DNA from: JAFGFY01 sp964520425
GTDB lineage: Bacteria > Desulfobacterota > DSM-4660 > Desulfatiglandales > HGW-15
NCBI GenBank assembly: GCA_964520425.1
Contig: CAZFMX010000002.1
Location: 1-64,000 of the forward strand
DNA: 64,000 nucleotides
Direction: 5' to 3'
The notes under the pieces were generated by a model. It was given only the letters and a program-made list of their open reading frames with translations, made no database searches and was not told the origin of the DNA. Shown one piece after another: positions 16,753 through 25,562 of this stretch (the stretch's first letter is position 1; each line of letters begins with the position of its first letter). A program made the translations under genes and the position numbers.

Positions 16753-17292
16753 ATGATGGAATATCTGAACCGGAAACATCACATGAATCTTTTCCGAGTT
16801 ACAGGTAAATATGAAGGGTGTAAAATGAAAAAAATCATACTTGGGTTAATGGTCTATTCTATTGTTCTATCCTCGTTTGCCTTTGCTGAGGATTTTCTTG
16901 GGGCTCCTGTTCCGAAAGGAGAGGTAATCCTGCAAACCGATTCACGCCTAGAGATGACAACCCCCCTTACCCATGATGAGATCGTCAAGTACTACAAAGG
17001 GGCGCTGAAAGAGCACAAAGACATCAAGTTCCGGAACTGGAAGAACTCCACCTATATTGAAGATGACGGAGGGCTAAAATGGCACTCCATTACCATTACG
17101 AAAAATGAAACCCCTGTCTCCATTATCATTGCGAAAGACAACTGGACGTGGATCTTCGGGACCCTGATCCTGCGATATGTCGCCGTTTTCATTGTCCTGA
17201 TGATCCTTCTCCTGTCGATGAGCCTTTCGGGAAAAATCATTTCCTATTTGGTCCAAAAGGCTGATAAAGCAAAAGAAAAGACCGCAGCTTGA
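16753..17292 (+). CDS. Membrane-anchored periplasmic protein with OadG-like C-terminus
   Basis: 179 codons directly behind the beta subunit (13-nt gap). A secretion signal MKKIILGLMVYSIVLSS starts at codon 25 (ATG 16825), but the best ribosome site (GGGGAG) precedes ATG 16753, so the start is uncertain. A periplasmic domain (about 45-125) with HDEIVKYYKGALKE follows; then one helix (LRYVAVFIVLMILLLSMSLSG) and a basic tail, with the size and glycine pattern of OadG gamma subunits. I infer that it plays the gamma/assembly role of the decarboxylase with an added outer domain. Confidence 0.65.
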   Translation: MMEYLNRKHHMNLFRVTGKYEGCKMKKIILGLMVYSIVLSSFAFAEDFLGAPVPKGEVILQTDSRLEMTTPLTHDEIVKYYKGALKEHKDIKFRNWKNSTYIEDDGGLKWHSITITKNETPVSIIIAKDNWTWIFGTLILRYVAVFIVLMILLLSMSLSGKIISYLVQKADKAKEKTAA

Positions 17293-17531
17293 GAGAGCCC
17301 TGCGGACTTCCTGTTGCTATCCTTCAAAGGATAATCACCCCTGTCCCTACCGGTTATTTTGCCTTTGGCCTGCTGTTGAGCAATGAGTCTCTGACTACCC
17401 CCCGGTTCTCATTCCTGTTTCTCCTCTCCGCTCTCAGAGTTCTCTATCGTGTCTCTAGAAAAGAAATGGTACATCCTTCGTAAGCAGAGATGGTTGTCGG
17501 CAGGTAAAATATTAGCTTATCTCACCTGTCT

Positions 17532-17744
17532 TTACTCCAGCACGATCAAAACAGCACCTGCTTCAACCGCGTCGTCCTTGTTGCACTTTACCTCTTTCAC
17601 CGTACCGGATGACGTCGCTACAATAGGCAACTCCATTTTCATGGCCTCAAGTATCAGTAGCTCATCATTTTCGTTGACTGAGTCCCCCACACCGACAAGA
17701 ACATCGAGCACTTTCCCTCCCATAGGAGCAGTAATATCATTCAC
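17532..17744 (-). CDS. Biotin carrier protein of the decarboxylase/carboxylase
   Basis: 70-aa free-standing biotinyl domain with the attachment lysine in LEAMKMELPI and the flanking glycine turns APMGGKV and SSGTVKEV. It starts at GTG with an AAAGGAGGG site. It shuttles CO2 as carboxybiotin between a carboxyltransferase and the membrane beta subunit encoded at 15597. Its opposite orientation means it is not in the same transcript as the beta subunit. Confidence 0.9.
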   Translation of the reverse strand: MNDITAPMGGKVLDVLVGVGDSVNENDELLILEAMKMELPIVATSSGTVKEVKCNKDDAVEAGAVLIVLE

Positions 17745-18086
17745 AGTAAATCCCTCCTTTTGATATTCTATTATAAAAGACTGAAAATTGTCTCACATGA
17801 TGCTGCTTTGTGTGGAGGAGTAACCTCTCCACAAAAGTCTATGCCCTCCGCGAAACAGAAGCAGACTTCTTATTCCAGACTGGACCTCTGAACGACTCCA
17901 CTGGAAGGGACCACCATACACCATCTTCAACAATTGAGGCCATCATATAACATTGAATATGAGTATGTTGTCAAGAACAAACGATGAAGCGAGCACTCAA
18001 AATGCGAGACAAGCAGGCGACTTTTTACACCTATCTTCCCAGTTATCCAGGATACTCTCGTTTAGAACTCATCTGCCACAGATGGC

Positions 18087-18115
18087 TTGACATACCCGAC
18101 ATAATTTATTAAAAT
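18087..18115 (+). promoter_or_regulatory. Sigma70-type promoter of pilC
   Basis: TTGACA (18087-18092), 17-nt spacer, TAAAAT (18110-18115), about 50 nt before pilC. The gap 17745-18086 shows nothing else recognisable. Confidence 0.6.
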
Positions 18116-18166
18116 AATTAACTTATTCTGATTCTTTATAGATAAAGCCAAAAGGGAGGCTCCCTG

Positions 18167-19375
18167 ATGCCAATCTATTTGTATGTTGCACAAACAAAAA
18201 AAGGCAGAAAGCTCAAAGGTGAACTGGAAGCTGCCGACGAAAGAATAGCCCTTAGCCAACTCAAAAGACGAAACCTCAACGTCATCAAAATAAAGACGAA
18301 ACCAAAGGATATCTTTGAAAATGTCGCCTTCATGCAGCCGAAGGTTACGAGTAAAGACTTAGTCGTCTTTACCAGACAATTTTCCACCATGATTGACGCG
18401 GGTCTCCCGTTGGTCCAAGGCCTCACGATCTTGGCTGAGCAAATGGAAAACAGGACTTTCAAGGCGATCCTCAAGGAAATCACGAAAGATGTGGAAGGGG
18501 GCTCTACCCTTGCGGAGGCACTGAAGAAACATCCCAAAGTCTTCGACGCTCTCTTCGTAAACCTAGTTGCTGCAGGTGAAGTGGGCGGTATCCTGGATAC
18601 TATTATGAGACGGCTGGCAGATTACATCGAGAAGTCGGAAGCGCTGAAAAAACGTATCAAAGGGGCCATGACCTATCCAGCGGTGGTGGTGGCTATCGCC
18701 ATTCTGGTCGTCTCAGTGATTCTTATTTTTGTCATTCCAGTTTTTGAGGAGATGTTTTCCGATTTTGGTGCAGCCCTTCCAGGGCCCACGCAAATGGTCG
18801 TGAATATGAGCCGGTTCATGAAAGGTAACATTCATTGGGTGATCATTGCCGTGGTGGTTTTGATCTTCCTATTCAAAAAATATAGAAATTCCAAAGGCGG
18901 CCGAAAGACTACTGATACCATTGCCCTCAAGTTACCTGTATTCGGCGATCTACTCAAGAAAACAGCTATTGCGAGGTTTTCACGGACTTTGGGAACCATG
19001 ATACAGAGTGGCGTGCCCATATTGGATTCTTTGGAAATCGTTGCCAAGACATCGGGCAACGTCGTTCTCGAAGAAATCATATTTGAGGTCAGAGCCAGCA
19101 TTGCAGAAGGACAGACCATCGCTGATCCCTTATCAGAGACTGATATCTTCCCAGGTATGGTTATCCAAATGATCTCGGTGGGTGAAGCCACAGGAGCCCT
19201 TGATACCATGCTAAACAAGATCGCCGATTTTTATGATGACGAGGTGGATTCCGCAGTGGATGCCCTGACTTCCATGCTGGAACCCTTGCTTATGCTGTTT
19301 CTCGGAGGGGCCATCGGTGGACTGGTAATAGCCATGTACCTGCCTATCTTCCAAATGGCCGCTGCCATGGGATAG
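18167..19375 (+). CDS. pilC: Type IV pilus inner-membrane platform protein PilC
   Basis: 402-aa GspF-superfamily protein with two GspF repeats (about 70-195 and 272-395), containing FTRQFSTMIDAGLPLVQGL and FSRTLGTMIQSGVPILDSL, and three membrane segments. The N-terminus PIYLYVAQTKKGRKLKGE is typical of PilC rather than GspF of type II secretion. It recruits the PilB/PilT motors at the inner membrane; the PilB-like gene is about 14 kb away (33233). It is followed after 11 nt by a PilS-like kinase. Confidence 0.9.
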   Translation: MPIYLYVAQTKKGRKLKGELEAADERIALSQLKRRNLNVIKIKTKPKDIFENVAFMQPKVTSKDLVVFTRQFSTMIDAGLPLVQGLTILAEQMENRTFKAILKEITKDVEGGSTLAEALKKHPKVFDALFVNLVAAGEVGGILDTIMRRLADYIEKSEALKKRIKGAMTYPAVVVAIAILVVSVILIFVIPVFEEMFSDFGAALPGPTQMVVNMSRFMKGNIHWVIIAVVVLIFLFKKYRNSKGGRKTTDTIALKLPVFGDLLKKTAIARFSRTLGTMIQSGVPILDSLEIVAKTSGNVVLEEIIFEVRASIAEGQTIADPLSETDIFPGMVIQMISVGEATGALDTMLNKIADFYDDEVDSAVDALTSMLEPLLMLFLGGAIGGLVIAMYLPIFQMAAAMG

Positions 19376-19386
19376 TTTCTTTCCTC

Positions 19387-21135
19387 ATGATCGATACAAA
19401 GCCCCACATTTCGAACTTGGAACTGTCGAAAAGCCTTCAGAAACTGATGTTTCTGAGGGTTTTCCTTGTCTCTCTTCTTCTGGGTGCATCCATCTTAATA
19501 CAGATAAAGCAGACAAAGACCTATTTCGGGGATATTCAAACATTTCATTATTTCATTATAGCTACCATCTACTTCACTACCTTTATCTACATTGTTCTCC
19601 TAAGGTTCAAAAAGCACCTCATCAAACTGGCCTATATCCAGCTTCTTCTGGATACGGTTCTTACCACAACCATTGTTTATGCCACGGGAGGGACGGAAAG
19701 TATATTTTCTTTCCTCTATTTCCTCGCCATTATCAGCGCGAGCATCATCCTTTATCGCAAGGGCGGCTTGATCATAGCTTCTAGCAGTAGTATACTCTAT
19801 GGTCTCCTACTCGGTTTGAACTACTATGATCTAATCCAACCCTTCAGTCCTCCTTTGACACTCTACCCTACAGAAAGCCGAGGCCTGTATACCCTCTTTA
19901 ATGTCATTGTCAATAGTGGCGCTTTTTTCCTTGTCGCTTTCCTTAGTAGTTTTGTTTCTGAACAGGCACGAAAAGGCCGGGTTGAACTCAAGGCCAAACA
20001 AAACGATATCGATACCTTGGAGGCTCTCAATGAGAGGATAGTGAGAAGTATCATATCCGGCGTTATCACCATTGATAATCAGAACAGGGTAATTCTTTTC
20101 AATCCGGCCGCAGAAGATATTTTTGCAGTCAAGCCCGGTCGGGCTATAGGTAGACAGATCACGGAGATACTCCCTTTTATCGAGGAATATTTGGACGGTA
20201 GTAAAGACTCAACTCAACAATCGCCAGCGTCTCATCCTTTTATAGATCTCCCCTATGTAAGAGACGATGGTAAGAGGATCTTTCTCAGCTTCTCTATTTC
20301 ACCTCTCAAGCTTCCAAACGAAGAACAGAAAGGGAAGATTTTGTTCTTTCAGGATATGACGGAAGTCAGACAAATTGAAGAGGAGATGAAAAAAGTTGAA
20401 GATCTCGCACTTATCGGTCAACTGGCGGCAGGGATAGCCCATGAGATTCGAAATCCTATGGCATCGATCAGCGGGTCGATTCAATTGCTCAGCGAAGGTC
20501 TGGAAAAAAATGATGTCAATAATCGGCTGATGAGTATTGTTTTAACGGAAATAGGAAGACTGAACCGTCTGATTAGTGATTTCCTTGTTTTCGCCCGACC
20601 CAAGCCCTGCAATCTACAGAAATTCGATCTCTACAAACTGACCTCTGAATCAGTAGAACTTTTCAGAAACAGCGAGAACTGGTCAAAAAAGGTACAGGTG
20701 ATAGTTGACTTCAAGAAAGATATCATCCTTGAATCTGATCCTGAGCAGATAAAACAAATACTATGGAATCTACTTTTAAATGCCAGCGAGGCCATGTCTG
20801 AAGGAGGAATGGTTTATGTCAGTGCCGACGTATTGAATAACGGTAATCACTCTGAACCAACACAGGAAGTCGTGAAGATGAGTGTCAGGGATACGGGTGA
20901 GGGATTCACCGAAAGAGCCTTCCATCACCTGTTTACTCCCTTCTTCACCACAAAAGAAAGAGGATCAGGCCTAGGCCTTGCCACGGTCAAACGGATAGTA
21001 GATGGTCTCAAAGGTAAAATTACAGGACAAAACCACCCTGACGGAGGGGCGGAGATTACTATATTTCTGCAAAAATCCGCTTCCTCCTCATCTTCTCAGA
21101 TTCCCTATATCCAAGATATCGAGGTGGTCTTTTGA
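19387..21135 (+). CDS. pilS: PilS-like sensor histidine kinase
   Basis: 582 aa. Six membrane helices (about 20-190) lead to a PAS domain (about 210-330, NQNRVILFNPAAEDIF), a HisKA box with LAAGIAHEIRNPMASISGS and an ATPase domain (WNLLLNASEA, VRDTGEGF, GSGLGLATV). In pilus loci PilS with PilR controls pilin transcription. The usual partner PilR is not adjacent; the NtrC-type regulator at 40533 is the only sigma54 activator in the window. It probably shares the pilC transcript. Confidence 0.85.
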   Translation: MIDTKPHISNLELSKSLQKLMFLRVFLVSLLLGASILIQIKQTKTYFGDIQTFHYFIIATIYFTTFIYIVLLRFKKHLIKLAYIQLLLDTVLTTTIVYATGGTESIFSFLYFLAIISASIILYRKGGLIIASSSSILYGLLLGLNYYDLIQPFSPPLTLYPTESRGLYTLFNVIVNSGAFFLVAFLSSFVSEQARKGRVELKAKQNDIDTLEALNERIVRSIISGVITIDNQNRVILFNPAAEDIFAVKPGRAIGRQITEILPFIEEYLDGSKDSTQQSPASHPFIDLPYVRDDGKRIFLSFSISPLKLPNEEQKGKILFFQDMTEVRQIEEEMKKVEDLALIGQLAAGIAHEIRNPMASISGSIQLLSEGLEKNDVNNRLMSIVLTEIGRLNRLISDFLVFARPKPCNLQKFDLYKLTSESVELFRNSENWSKKVQVIVDFKKDIILESDPEQIKQILWNLLLNASEAMSEGGMVYVSADVLNNGNHSEPTQEVVKMSVRDTGEGFTERAFHHLFTPFFTTKERGSGLGLATVKRIVDGLKGKITGQNHPDGGAEITIFLQKSASSSSSQIPYIQDIEVVF

Positions 21136-21215
21136 CGCGCCCTAGAGACATATTAGATGACAATACACCTAGTTGTGTTTACATTGAAGATCCTTGCAGC
21201 CCGTCCTCCGCAGCC

Positions 21216-21290
21216 GCCGTCCATAGCAAGCTATTGCGGCAGACAGGTAGCCTGTCCATCCTCAGCAGCAAACTATTGCGTAGGACAGAC
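21216..21290 (+). repeat. Imperfect direct repeat upstream of the radical SAM gene
   Basis: Two copies of the pattern GTCCAT ... AGCAA(G/A)CTATTGCG ... GACAG lie in tandem. They fill part of the 314-bp gap 21136-21449, which otherwise holds no recognised feature. They could form alternative hairpins in the leader; function unknown. Confidence 0.35.
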
Positions 21291-21449
21291 TAAGGAGGAT
21301 AGATAAGTTGCAGGGAAACTGGGAACTCGCTGGCTGTACATTTTTTAGTGTTAAAGTAGGGATCTTCAAGAGTGCAGAGATATAGGGATTGATAACACAC
21401 CCAAGAAGTCAGCATGGACTTCTTGGGAGTACGATCAGGATTAGGCGGC

Positions 21450-23969
21450 ATGTCCATACTCGATCAGCCCTGGTTTTCACATATCAAACGTCCAAGTCGT
21501 TATATAGGAAACGAGATCAATTCCATATGGAAAGATCCTGCTGCTGTAGAGGTCTCCATCGCCCTAGCCTTCCCTGACGTCTATGAGGTGGGAATGTCCC
21601 ATTTGGGGCTAAAGATCCTTTATCATACCCTGAACAGTCATACCTGGTTAGCAGCCGAGAGGATCTTTTCTCCGTGGACCGACCTGGAAGAAGAACTGTG
21701 TGAGAGAAGATTACCTCTGCCCACACTCGAATCCGGACGGCCTTTGCTGGAGTTTGATATCGTCGGTTTCAGTCTCCAACATGAATTATCATTCACCAAT
21801 GTACTAAATACCCTTAATCTTTCCGGTATCCCCTTCCTCTCTGAGCAAAGGGACGATTCTTTTCCATTAATTATCGCCGGGGGACCCGCTTGTTTCAATC
21901 CAGAACCTGTTGCTGATTTTTTTGATGCTATGGTGATCGGTGATGGAGAGGAAGCGGCACTTGAAATATGCCGAAGGGTCAGGAAATTGAAACGGGCAAA
22001 ATCGGCAAAGAAACAAGCTTTTCTTTCTGAACTGACCCACATTGAGGGAGTGTATATACCCTATCTGTTTAAGCCCCACTATAGATCCGATGGAGTCATT
22101 CGTTCGATCGAGCCATTGCTAGAGAGTTATGAGGAGGTAAAAAAGGCCATTATCCCTGACATCAATTACAGCCCTTCTCTATGCCGTCAGGTCGTCCCCT
22201 TTGCTGAACTGATCCATGACCGATTAGTCGTAGAGATTTCTCGTGGATGTACAAGGGGGTGCCGCTTCTGTCAGGCTGGTATGATATATCGTCCCACACG
22301 AGAGCAAAACCCAGCTTCCGTTATCGATCTTGCAGGGAAATCACTCAAAGAGACAGGTTTTGAGGAACTCTCTTTGCTCTCTTTGAGTTCGGGGGATTAC
22401 TCTTGTCTTGATCAATTGCTGCAAGAACTCATGGATAGACAGGCCAAAAACAGAGTCTCGATTAGTCTGCCCTCTTTAAGGATTGACAGCCTGAACCCGA
22501 GTTGGTTCGACCAGATCAAAAGAGTCAGGAAGACCGGCTTTACCCTGGCCCCTGAGGCGGGTAGTGATAGATTGAGGCGGGTTATCAACAAATCACTCAC
22601 CAACAAAGAAATTTTAAATATTGCGCCCCAAGTGTACAGGGCGGGTTGGAATCTTATAAAACTCTATTTCATGATCGGCCTTCCAACTGAAAATGATGAA
22701 GACCTGCAACAGCTCGTTGATCTCGTGGACAAACTAGCCCACTCCGCAAAAAAGGAAGGGGGGAGAAAGAAGCTTAATGTCAGTGTCGCAACCTTTGTGC
22801 CGAAAGCTCATACCCCTTTCATGTGGATGCCTCAATTGCCTATTGAAGAGAGCCAACGACGTATTCAGTTCGTCCGAAGTGCCTTCAAGGACAAACGAAT
22901 ACGAGTAAAATGGAACCAGGCCGAGTTAAGTTGGCTGGAGGGTGTTTTCTCCCGAGGAGACCGTCGATTGAGCAAGACGCTCATAGAGGCATGGCGCTTA
23001 GGAGCCAGATTTGATGCCTGGGGAGAGTATTTCAACATAGATATCTGGAAACAGGCCTTTGCCCTTTCCAATCTCGATCCCGATTTCTTTTTATATCGAC
23101 CAAGATCTACGGACGAGATATTACCCTGGGACCACATCAAGTCAGGGGTTTCACGGAGATATCTCCTAAAAGAGCGCGAAAAGGCCCTGAGAGGTGAAAT
23201 CTCACCTGATTGTCGACAGAAATGCCTTGAATGCGGCGTGTGCGATCACAAAAGAATTCACCCCGTAATATACAAAGACTGGGGTCCCCCTGTTGAGATA
23301 AAAGGGGATATCCTCCACCATGACATATCCGAGACAAAAAGATACAGAATAACTTTTTCAAAAACCGGGAGAGTAAAGTACCTCGGACATCTCGAACTTG
23401 TTCGTCTCTTCATCAGGGCCTTCAAAAGGGCTGGCCTGAATCTTGTTTACTCTAAGGGCTTTCATCCTATGCCCAAAATCTCATTCAGTTCTGCCCTGCC
23501 GGTGGGCACTGAGAGTATCCATGAAACAGTGGAAATTGAGTTGTCAGACACCATCCTTATCTCTTTGATGAGGGAGAGAATCGTTAGGCAACTCCCCAAT
23601 GGCATCAGAATCCTGCATCTCGAAGAAATTCCCCATGATAAAAGAAAGCTGACATTGAAGGAAAGCCATTATCATATCACCCTGGACGGATTGCAGGTGA
23701 AACAGGCTGATTTGGATAGATTTCTTCAGTCGAAATGCTTTCCGGTTTCTAAAACAGCAAAGGGAAACAGAAAAACAATTGATGCCAGATCCTTGGTCAA
23801 GGCTATAAACCTGGTTCCACCAAGCGGTCTGGATTTGGTCATCACACACGATCCCGGACCCAAGTTAAAACCAATAGATATCATCAAAGGGGTCTTTCAC
23901 TTTAGCGACCAAGAGACCCGGCGAATGAAAATACTTAAGACGAATCAAGTCATGATCCAGTCTCTTTAG
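21450..23969 (+). CDS. B12-binding radical SAM protein fused to DUF2344 (TIGR03960/TIGR03936 type)
   Basis: 839-aa fusion. The N-terminal part starts in family style (MSILDQPWFSHIKRPSRYIGNE), then a radical SAM core with the CxxxCxxC cluster motif in RGCTRGCRFCQAG, a cysteine-rich stretch (CRQKCLECGVCDHK), and a C-terminal DUF2344 domain (from about YRITFSKTGRVKYLGHLELVR). The start at 21450 is set by this homology; an in-frame ATG 36 nt earlier has no ribosome site. In many bacteria this gene pair precedes rng, as it does here (11-nt gap), and a role in RNA or ribosome modification is suspected but unproven. Confidence 0.85.
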   Translation: MSILDQPWFSHIKRPSRYIGNEINSIWKDPAAVEVSIALAFPDVYEVGMSHLGLKILYHTLNSHTWLAAERIFSPWTDLEEELCERRLPLPTLESGRPLLEFDIVGFSLQHELSFTNVLNTLNLSGIPFLSEQRDDSFPLIIAGGPACFNPEPVADFFDAMVIGDGEEAALEICRRVRKLKRAKSAKKQAFLSELTHIEGVYIPYLFKPHYRSDGVIRSIEPLLESYEEVKKAIIPDINYSPSLCRQVVPFAELIHDRLVVEISRGCTRGCRFCQAGMIYRPTREQNPASVIDLAGKSLKETGFEELSLLSLSSGDYSCLDQLLQELMDRQAKNRVSISLPSLRIDSLNPSWFDQIKRVRKTGFTLAPEAGSDRLRRVINKSLTNKEILNIAPQVYRAGWNLIKLYFMIGLPTENDEDLQQLVDLVDKLAHSAKKEGGRKKLNVSVATFVPKAHTPFMWMPQLPIEESQRRIQFVRSAFKDKRIRVKWNQAELSWLEGVFSRGDRRLSKTLIEAWRLGARFDAWGEYFNIDIWKQAFALSNLDPDFFLYRPRSTDEILPWDHIKSGVSRRYLLKEREKALRGEISPDCRQKCLECGVCDHKRIHPVIYKDWGPPVEIKGDILHHDISETKRYRITFSKTGRVKYLGHLELVRLFIRAFKRAGLNLVYSKGFHPMPKISFSSALPVGTESIHETVEIELSDTILISLMRERIVRQLPNGIRILHLEEIPHDKRKLTLKESHYHITLDGLQVKQADLDRFLQSKCFPVSKTAKGNRKTIDARSLVKAINLVPPSGLDLVITHDPGPKLKPIDIIKGVFHFSDQETRRMKILKTNQVMIQSL

Positions 23970-23980
23970 GCGGTTTTCCT

Positions 23981-25516
23981 ATGGTCAGTGAACTCATCAT
24001 TAACTCAAGGCCCCATGAAGTCAGGGTAGCACTCGTAGAAAACGGAGTTGTCCTCGAACTCCACATAGAGAGGAAAACCGGGCAAGAACTTACAGGAAAC
24101 ATATATCGCGGAAGAGTCGTTAGAGTTCTTCCTGGAATGCAGGCAGCATTCGTTGATATAGGATTTGATAGGACGGCATTCCTATATGTATCGGATGTGC
24201 ATAAAGATTTTGTGGGGCTGGAACAGATGATGTTCCCTAGCAGTGTCAGTGACGTAAATCCTTTAGTCGAGGAACAGGATGAGTTGAAGCCAAACCCTCT
24301 GACTGGGACACTTTTCAATATAGAGGACCTCCTCCATGAGGGAGAAGATATCATGGTTCAAGTGGCGAAAGAACCCATCGGGACTAAGGGGGCTCGCCTC
24401 ACTTCTCATATCTCCTTGCCTGGCAGGCACCTTGTTCTCATGCCCACCGTCAATCATATCGGAGTTTCCAGACGTATAGAAGATGCGGAAGAACGAGAAA
24501 GGCTCAGGAACATCATTGCAGAGCTGAGGCCAGGAGAGTTTGGCTTTATAGCAAGGACGGTTAGCGAAGGCGCCGATAAAGACAAACTCAAATCTGAGAT
24601 GGATTTCCTCCTGAAGTTGTGGACCAATATCAGGGAAAGAATGGCGAAACAGACAAACCCCGGCCTCCTTCACAGAGATTTGAATGTCTCGCTCCGATCT
24701 GTACGCGATCTATTTACCAGGGAAGTGGATCGACTCATTATTGATTCTGAAGAAGAGCATAAAAACATTATGGAATTCATTGAGACTTTCGCCCCCAGGC
24801 TGAAATATTCCGTTGAGCTCTACAAAGGGGCTGATCCTATTTTTGACACATACGGCGTAGAAATGGAGATTTCCCGGGCCTTGGAAAAGAAAATATGGCT
24901 GAAATCCGGGGGATACATTGTCATCGAACAGACAGAGGCCATGACGGCCATAGATGTAAACACGGGAAGCTATGTAGGCGCAAGGAACGTGGAAGAGACC
25001 ATTCTGAAAACAAACCTTGAGGCAGTAAAAGAGATCGCCTACCAGCTTCGTCTCAGAAATATTGGAGGTCTGATTGTCATTGATTTCATTGACATGGAAA
25101 AGAAGCCTAACCAGGACCGAGTATTTATGACTTTGAAGGATGCCTTAACCAAGGACAAGGCCAAGACTTATGTCCTTCGCATGTCCGAGTTAGGGCTCAT
25201 TGAAATGACGAGAAAAAGAACCAAGGAGAATCTCAACAGACTCATGAGCGAACCCTGTAGCTACTGTGAAGGAAGGGGAACTCTGAAATCAAAAAAGACG
25301 ATTTGTTATGAGATATTCCGTGATCTGGAAAGGGAAGCCGGATCCTCTATGGAAGGGGCAAACCTATTTGTGCGGGTAAACCTCCAAATCGATCATGTTC
25401 TCAAAGATGAGGAGCAGCAATCGATTGTGGATATGGAAAAGAGGATAAACAGACCTATTATTATTATCGCAAAAGAAGAGTTTCATTTAGAACAATATGA
25501 GATAAGCTCAGAATAG
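23981..25516 (+). CDS. rng: Ribonuclease G (RNase E/G family)
   Basis: 511-aa endoribonuclease that trims rRNA precursors and decays mRNA. An S1 domain is interrupted near the start (GNIYRGRVVRVLPGMQAAFVDIGFDRTAFL); the catalytic core has TAIDVNTGSYVG and GGLIVIDFIDM with the metal-binding Asp residues; the zinc-link motif is CSYCEGRG. Length matches RNase G without the long RNase E tail. It follows the TIGR03960 protein as in many genomes, but the usual rplU-rpmA do not follow. Confidence 0.93.
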   Translation: MVSELIINSRPHEVRVALVENGVVLELHIERKTGQELTGNIYRGRVVRVLPGMQAAFVDIGFDRTAFLYVSDVHKDFVGLEQMMFPSSVSDVNPLVEEQDELKPNPLTGTLFNIEDLLHEGEDIMVQVAKEPIGTKGARLTSHISLPGRHLVLMPTVNHIGVSRRIEDAEERERLRNIIAELRPGEFGFIARTVSEGADKDKLKSEMDFLLKLWTNIRERMAKQTNPGLLHRDLNVSLRSVRDLFTREVDRLIIDSEEEHKNIMEFIETFAPRLKYSVELYKGADPIFDTYGVEMEISRALEKKIWLKSGGYIVIEQTEAMTAIDVNTGSYVGARNVEETILKTNLEAVKEIAYQLRLRNIGGLIVIDFIDMEKKPNQDRVFMTLKDALTKDKAKTYVLRMSELGLIEMTRKRTKENLNRLMSEPCSYCEGRGTLKSKKTICYEIFRDLEREAGSSMEGANLFVRVNLQIDHVLKDEEQQSIVDMEKRINRPIIIIAKEEFHLEQYEISSE

Positions 25517-25562
25517 TGCTTCTAAAGCCGTTTCAGTATCTGAGAATAGGTATTTTATCGTT

